A stretch of 10,247 nt of DNA from an uncultured Erysipelotrichales bacterium (lineage in GTDB: Bacteria > Bacillota_I > Bacilli_A > Erysipelotrichales > Coprobacillaceae): positions 1 through 10,247 of the forward strand of contig CAKVJS010000026.1 in NCBI GenBank assembly GCA_934754755.1. The letters are read 5' to 3'. Each line of letters opens with the position of its first letter. The stretch's first letter is position 1. The notes below the pieces were generated by a model. It did not search any database. It saw nothing but the letters and a program-made list of their open reading frames with translations, and was not told the origin of the DNA. The position numbers were made by a program, and so were the translations under genes. This document shows, piece by piece, positions 7,433-10,247 of the stretch.

Positions 7433-7513
7433 ATGAAAAGGAAAATAATCATTATTGGCATGCTTATTGTTCTATTAATACCGATGTTATTTTCTGTATT
7501 ATTTGTTCGATAA
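7433..7513 (+). CDS. 26-aa hydrophobic small membrane protein, unrecognised
   Basis: The ORF begins ATG at 7433 and ends TAA at 7511-7513. AAGGA (7420-7424) lies 8 bases before the start, a near-ideal SD. The product opens with MKRK and continues as a single hydrophobic stretch of about 20 residues (IIIIGMLIVLLIPMLFSVLF) ending in VR, so a one-pass membrane peptide is expected. It has its own candidate promoter and is followed 5 bases after its stop by a strong terminator, making a unit of about 150 nt. No family is recognised. It might be a small partner of the YhgE/Pip protein 68 bases upstream, or a type I toxin-like peptide; no clear antisense RNA is visible opposite it. The start signals, not conservation, support the call. 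Confidence 0.55.
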   Translation: MKRKIIIIGMLIVLLIPMLFSVLFVR

Positions 7514-7518
7514 GTAAA

Positions 7519-7552
7519 AAAATAAAAACAAGGTAATCCTTGTTTTTATTTT
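7519..7552. terminator. strong terminator after the small protein gene
   Basis: A perfect 15-bp inverted repeat (7519-7533 with 7538-7552, loop TAAT) has AACAAGG/CCTTGTT at its top and A/T runs at its base (TTTTTATTTT on the + strand). It is symmetrical and could end transcription in either direction. It separates the YhgE/Pip region from the dusB leader. Confidence 0.9.
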
Positions 7553-7588
7553 GGTTAAATACCAATGTATTTAGGAATATAACTTAAT

Positions 7589-7640
7589 GATAACTTACGT
7601 CTATTTTGGGGAGGAAAATAGAGGGGATTTGTAAGTTATC
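7589..7640 (+). promoter_or_regulatory. isolated 18-bp two-part hairpin upstream of dusB
   Basis: GATAACTTAC (7589-7598) pairs perfectly with GTAAGTTATC (7631-7640). Inside, TCTATTTT (7600-7607) pairs perfectly with AAAATAGA (7615-7622) around a GGGGAGG loop, leaving one unpaired base on the left and GGGGATTT on the right. There is no U tract, so it is not a terminator. It ends 91 bases before dusB. I see no convincing promoter before it; the stretch from 7641 to 7717 is AT-rich with only weak promoter matches. Confidence 0.55.
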
Positions 7641-7731
7641 TGATTATAGTTTGCTACGAATTATTAATTTTATTCATAAAATCGAACAAAATTTAATTAT
7701 TGTGATAGTATAAGAGTAAGGAGAGAAGTGT

Positions 7732-8718
7732 ATGTTTAAAGTTAGAGATATAACCATTAAAAATAAGGTAGTATTAGCACCCATGGCTGGTGTAACAAAT
7801 GTTGCCTTTCGGACGATTATGAAAGAATTTGGAGCGGGACTTGTATATACCGAAATGGTCAGTGATAAGGCCTTATGTCACCGCAATCCAAAGACATTAT
7901 CTATGTTACAAATTGATGAAGAAGAGCATCCTATTAGTATGCAGGTGTTTGGTGGTGATAAGGATTCCATTGTAGAAGCTGCTATGTTTATTGATCAGAA
8001 TACGAATTGTGACATTATTGATATCAATATGGGTTGTCCCGTACATAAGATATTGAAATCCGATGCAGGAAGCAAATTGTTATTATATCCGGATAAAATT
8101 TACGATATTGTCTCAAGCGTTGTAGCAAGCGTGCAAAAACCAGTTACGGTAAAGATGCGCATAGGTTATGATGAGCAGCATATAAATGCTATTGAGGTTG
8201 CAAGCTGCATTGAAAAAGCGGGCGCCAGTGCGATAGCCGTTCATGGAAGAACCAGATCACAGATGTATGAAGGAAAGGCAAATTGGGACATTATTAAACA
8301 GGTAAAAGAGGCAGTTTCTATTCCTGTTATTGGTAATGGGGATATACGAAGTGTTACCGATGCAAAAGAGAGACTATCTAGTAGTGGTGTAGATGGTATT
8401 ATGGTGGGACGAGCGGCGCTAGGAAATCCTTGGCTAATTAAAGAGATAATTGAAGGTATTGAAAAGGAAGACGAAGCAACTGTAAAACCAACCTATCAAC
8501 AACGAATCGATCAGTGTTTATTGCATGCACAAAGATTGATGCAAATGCAGCCAGAAAACATAGCAATGCTACAAATGCGCGGGCATGCTCCCTGGTATAT
8601 TAAAGGGCTACCTTCGGCTAGCCGTTACAAAGAGGCGTTATCACAAGTTCATACATATGCGGATTTATCTAATATATTGGTAACTTTCAGCCAATATTTA
8701 GAAGCATATTATCAGTAA
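7732..8718 (+). CDS. dusB: tRNA dihydrouridine synthase DusB
   Basis: Dus enzymes are FMN flavoproteins that use NADPH to reduce specific uridines in tRNA to dihydrouridine. The sequence shows the TIM-barrel start APMAGVTNVAFRTI, the family motif MQVFGGD, the catalytic loop NMGCPVHKILKSDAGSKLL with active cysteine C102, the FMN-side AIAVHGRTRSQMYEGKANWD, VIGNGDI, and GVDGIMVGRAALGNPWL, in the expected order. The length of 328 aa and these motifs fit the DusB/NifR3 branch. An AAGGAGAG SD lies just before the ATG. In many Bacillota a dus gene lies close to ftsH; here the Rrf2/YhgE block stands between them. The leader holds an unexplained hairpin. The TAATTG/CAATTA dyad over the stop codon is too weak to call a terminator. 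Confidence 0.94.
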   Translation: MFKVRDITIKNKVVLAPMAGVTNVAFRTIMKEFGAGLVYTEMVSDKALCHRNPKTLSMLQIDEEEHPISMQVFGGDKDSIVEAAMFIDQNTNCDIIDINMGCPVHKILKSDAGSKLLLYPDKIYDIVSSVVASVQKPVTVKMRIGYDEQHINAIEVASCIEKAGASAIAVHGRTRSQMYEGKANWDIIKQVKEAVSIPVIGNGDIRSVTDAKERLSSSGVDGIMVGRAALGNPWLIKEIIEGIEKEDEATVKPTYQQRIDQCLLHAQRLMQMQPENIAMLQMRGHAPWYIKGLPSASRYKEALSQVHTYADLSNILVTFSQYLEAYYQ

Positions 8719-8735
8719 TTGAATGCAATTATTTT

Positions 8736-8783
8736 AAAAAACATACATTTACTAATTATAAAAAACTTATATTTATTAATTAT
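8736..8783. repeat. tandem pair of 24-bp AT-rich repeats
   Basis: 8736-8759 and 8760-8783 are directly abutting 24-bp copies that differ at three positions. Each starts with six A and ends in TAATTAT. They end 4 bases before the -35 of the hydE leader promoter, the position of an UP element or of an activator site. Confidence 0.75.
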
Positions 8784-8787
8784 TTAA

Positions 8788-8819
8788 TTGCTTATTTTAT
8801 AAAAAAATAGTATTATAAT
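8788..8819 (+). promoter_or_regulatory. promoter of the hydE leader
   Basis: TTGCTT (8788-8793) with TATTAT (8811-8816) at 17 bases, or TATAAT (8814-8819) at 20 bases. Transcription would start near 8822-8826, exactly at the first strand of the structured leader. AT-rich tandem repeats lie directly upstream. Confidence 0.6.
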
Positions 8820-8822
8820 AGC

Positions 8823-8980
8823 GGATTCGTTCGGCGTATAGAGTTTTTACTACGTACAAAGGCGAGAGAATAAACGTTTTCCCTGCCTTCGTGCAAGGTT
8901 TTTTTTCTATGGGTTAGCATAGGGAAACTGCAATCGTTGAACAATCCTGGGTATAAAGGAGCTGGCGGAATGAATCGAAT
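8823..8980 (+). promoter_or_regulatory. structured hydE leader, riboswitch-like, unassigned class
   Basis: GGATT-c-GTTC (8823-8832) can pair with GAACAATCC (8939-8947), closing a domain. That domain holds a small hairpin (8835-8854), a long hairpin (8854-8863 with 8885-8894, 9 of 10 pairs, plus 8866-8870 with 8877-8881) and a 10-bp hairpin (8902-8911 with 8918-8927). The same 5' strand can instead pair with GAATGAATC (8968-8976), covering the ATG of the upstream ORF. This would free TCCT (8945-8948) to pair with AGGA (8957-8960) of its SD. A further alternative, CCTT/AAGG (8886-8889 with 8895-8898) before eight U (8899-8906), could be a weak terminator competing with the long hairpin. No known riboswitch consensus was recognised. 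Confidence 0.5.
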
Positions 8981-9053
8981 ACTTCATCAAAGTGGGAAAT
9001 ATAAAACACTTTATTGTCTTAGTCCGGTAAAGATAGGTGTCTATTATGTATGA
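8970..9053 (+). CDS. 27-aa upstream ORF overlapping the hydE start
   Basis: The ATG at 8970 has AAAGGAG (8955-8961) 8 bases before it, a better ribosome binding site than that of hydE. The 27-codon frame (starting MNRILHQSGKY, ending KIGVYYV) ends in TGA at 9051-9053, overlapping the hydE ATG (9046) by 8 bases, the classic layout for translational coupling. The hydE SD lies in a small hairpin (ATAG/CTAT, 9034-9037 with 9042-9045) that a ribosome finishing this ORF would open. The peptide has no recognised domain. It has two adjacent Tyr codons near its end and three more Tyr/Cys-rich positions; tyrosine is the substrate of HydG, but such a link is speculation. Confidence 0.5.
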   Translation: MNRILHQSGKYKTLYCLSPVKIGVYYV

Positions 9054-10107
9054 GATAGTGGATCGATTAGAGAGAGATCATTATGCTTCGAAAGAGGAAT
9101 TGCGAGAATTATTAACGACCTGTGATGATACAATGATTTCCTATTTATTTTCCAGAGCCCGGAAGGTTACTACCGAACGTTTTGGTAATAAAATATATAT
9201 CCGTGGTTTAATTGAGTTTTCTAACTACTGCAAGCAAAATTGTTTGTATTGTGGATTACGCCATGACAATAAGGAAGTGGAAAGATATCGATTAACAAAA
9301 GAAGAAATACTGGAATGCACGATAGAGGGCTATCGTCTTGGATTTCGAACCTTTGTTTTACAATCTGGTGAAGATCCCTATTATACAGTAGAGAGAATGG
9401 TTGATATTATTCGCGCCATTCGTTTAAGACATCCAGATTGTGCGATTACCATTAGTGTTGGTGAAAAGGATAGAGAAACGTATCAGGCTTACTTTGATGC
9501 AGGGGCAAATCGCTTTTTACTGCGTCATGAAACCATTGATCAGGAGCATTATCAAAAATTACATCCGGCTACTATGACAATCGATACCCGCAAGCAGTGT
9601 TTATACACACTAAAAGAGATAGGTTTTCAAACTGGCAGTGGGATTATGGTTGGATCACCTTATCAAACAATCGATAATATTATTGATGATATTTATTTTT
9701 TAGATGCTTTACAACCAGAAATGATTGGTATTGGCCCTTTTATTGTTAGTCAAAATACACCTTTTAAGAATGAGTCTGATGGTAGTTTAGAACGTACCAT
9801 CCGCTTATTAGCGATTTTCCGCTTATGGCATCCCGATGTCCTGCTACCTGCTACTACAGCTCTAGCAACGATTGATGCTAGGGGGCGAGAAAAGGGTATT
9901 TTAGCAGGTGCGAATGTAGTAATGCCTAATTTATCTCCATTACGATTTCGCAAAAAGTACGAATTATATGATAACAAAGCTTGTACTGGTGATGAGGCAG
10001 CCCATTGTGTTGGTTGTTTAGATCGCCGACTGCATAGCATTGGCTATCAAATTAGTGATCAGCGAGGAGATCATATTCGAAAGAGAGCGAGGGAAAATTA
10101 TGTATGA
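9046..10107 (+). CDS. hydE: [FeFe] hydrogenase H-cluster maturase HydE (radical SAM)
   Basis: HydE is a radical SAM enzyme that acts with HydG and HydF to build the diiron subcluster of the [FeFe]-hydrogenase H-cluster. The radical SAM 4Fe-4S motif C62-x3-C66-x2-C69 lies in FSNYCKQNCLYCGLRHDN, followed by the HydE-typical VERYRLTKEEI, LQSGEDPYY and GSGIMVGSPYQT. A second cysteine set, C313-x7-C321-x2-C324, matches the accessory cluster site described for Thermotoga HydE, which is not present in all family members. The length is 353 aa. I chose ATG 9046 over the in-frame GTG 9037 because the only SD-like bases (AGATAGG, 9031-9037) overlap the GTG and sit 8 bases before the ATG. The gene overlaps hydG by 8 bases and has a long structured leader. 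Confidence 0.95.
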   Translation: MYEIVDRLERDHYASKEELRELLTTCDDTMISYLFSRARKVTTERFGNKIYIRGLIEFSNYCKQNCLYCGLRHDNKEVERYRLTKEEILECTIEGYRLGFRTFVLQSGEDPYYTVERMVDIIRAIRLRHPDCAITISVGEKDRETYQAYFDAGANRFLLRHETIDQEHYQKLHPATMTIDTRKQCLYTLKEIGFQTGSGIMVGSPYQTIDNIIDDIYFLDALQPEMIGIGPFIVSQNTPFKNESDGSLERTIRLLAIFRLWHPDVLLPATTALATIDARGREKGILAGANVVMPNLSPLRFRKKYELYDNKACTGDEAAHCVGCLDRRLHSIGYQISDQRGDHIRKRARENYV

Positions 10108-10247
10108 CGTAAAGGCAAAAGAGGCAACAAAATTTATTAATCATCAAGAAATTATCGATACGATGACGTATGCACGAGAGCATTGTAAAGACCATAAATT
10201 AATTCAAGAAATCCTAGAAAAAGCACGTAAATATAAAGGTCTTTCAC
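10100..10247 (+). CDS. hydG: [FeFe] hydrogenase maturase HydG, N-terminus (cut by window end)
   Basis: HydG is the radical SAM tyrosine lyase that makes the CO and cyanide ligands of the H-cluster. Only 49 codons are visible. The start ATG overlaps the end of hydE by 8 bases (shared ATGTATGA), with GCGAGGGA just upstream as SD. The fragment shows FINHQEIIDTM and ILEKARKYKGLS, matching the helical N-terminal region before the radical SAM core of HydG; the cysteine motifs lie beyond the window. Identification rests on this segment and on the hydE neighbour. Overlapping genes point to translational coupling in one operon. Confidence 0.85.
   Translation, partial: MYDVKAKEATKFINHQEIIDTMTYAREHCKDHKLIQEILEKARKYKGLS

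Noticed and set aside
7589..7640. CIRCE-type heat-shock operator before dusB
   Set aside because: The arms GATAACTTAC/GTAAGTTATC and the 32-base spacing do not match TTAGCACTC-N9-GAGTGCTAA.
8716..8735. Terminator over the dusB stop codon (TAATTG/CAATTA then TTTT)
   Set aside because: The stem has one G-C pair and only four T; too weak to call.
8821..8947. A tRNA gene starting GCGGATT at 8821
   Set aside because: The partner strand is AATCCTGG, not AATCCGC; there is no T-loop GTTCGA-type sequence or anticodon arm at the right spacing.
8823..8980. T-box, cobalamin, SAM, FMN, TPP, NiCo or 6S/SRP/tmRNA identity for the hydE leader
   Set aside because: None of the conserved sequence blocks that I know for these RNAs is present (for example no TGGNACCGCG T-box, no GGAAGCAGC SRP loop); left as unassigned.
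9037..9048. GTG start for hydE
   Set aside because: The SD-like AGATAGG overlaps the GTG; spacing fits only ATG 9046.
9750..10040. 96-codon - strand ORF opposite hydE
   Set aside because: It is the shadow of the hydE coding frame, with low-complexity Arg/Ser/Pro composition and no start signal.
1..10247. CRISPR array, insertion sequence or transposase
   Set aside because: No regularly spaced repeats, no transposase-like frame and no terminal inverted repeats with target duplications were seen.

Overview
The window looks like chromosomal DNA from a low-GC, anaerobic member of the Bacillota. The signs are AT-rich sequence with strong AGGAG-type ribosome binding sites, the Bacillota order tilS-hpt-ftsH, and the start of an [FeFe]-hydrogenase maturation operon (hydE-hydG). 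I would lean towards Erysipelotrichia or Clostridia, but this is inference from gene content, not from a phylogenetic marker.

Layout. 1-180: leader, possibly the tail of an upstream reading frame. 181-3933: housekeeping operon on the + strand, tilS (tRNA-Ile lysidine synthase), hpt (hypoxanthine phosphoribosyltransferase) and ftsH (membrane AAA+ protease), closed by a bidirectional terminator. 3949-4380 (-): an Rrf2-family regulator converging on ftsH. 4381-5030: a 650-bp spacer packed with signals. It holds two copies of a 39-bp element (3 mismatches), one inside the regulator's promoter and one between the promoter and the start of the next gene; two abutting palindromes in the regulator's 5' leader; and an apparent small-RNA gene on the - strand. 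5031-7364 (+): a 777-aa YhgE/Pip-family membrane protein with a long extracytoplasmic repeat region. 7433-7513: a 26-aa hydrophobic small protein with its own promoter, SD and 15-bp-stem terminator. 7589-7640: an isolated strong RNA hairpin. 7732-8718: dusB (tRNA dihydrouridine synthase). 8736-9045: a long leader with AT-rich tandem repeats, a promoter, a multi-helix RNA with two competing pairings, and a 27-aa upstream ORF overlapping hydE. 9046-10107: hydE. 10100 to the window end: N-terminus of hydG.

How the parts fit. The repeated 39-bp element links the Rrf2 regulator to itself and to the YhgE/Pip gene, suggesting an autoregulated regulator/membrane-protein module placed between core genes. 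The hydE leader looks like a switchable RNA: its 5' strand can close a multi-stem domain or pair over the start codon of the upstream ORF. Translation of that ORF could in turn open a small hairpin holding the hydE SD. I could not match this RNA to any riboswitch class I know. It, the regulator circuit and the antisense-strand small RNA are the most interesting items in the window.
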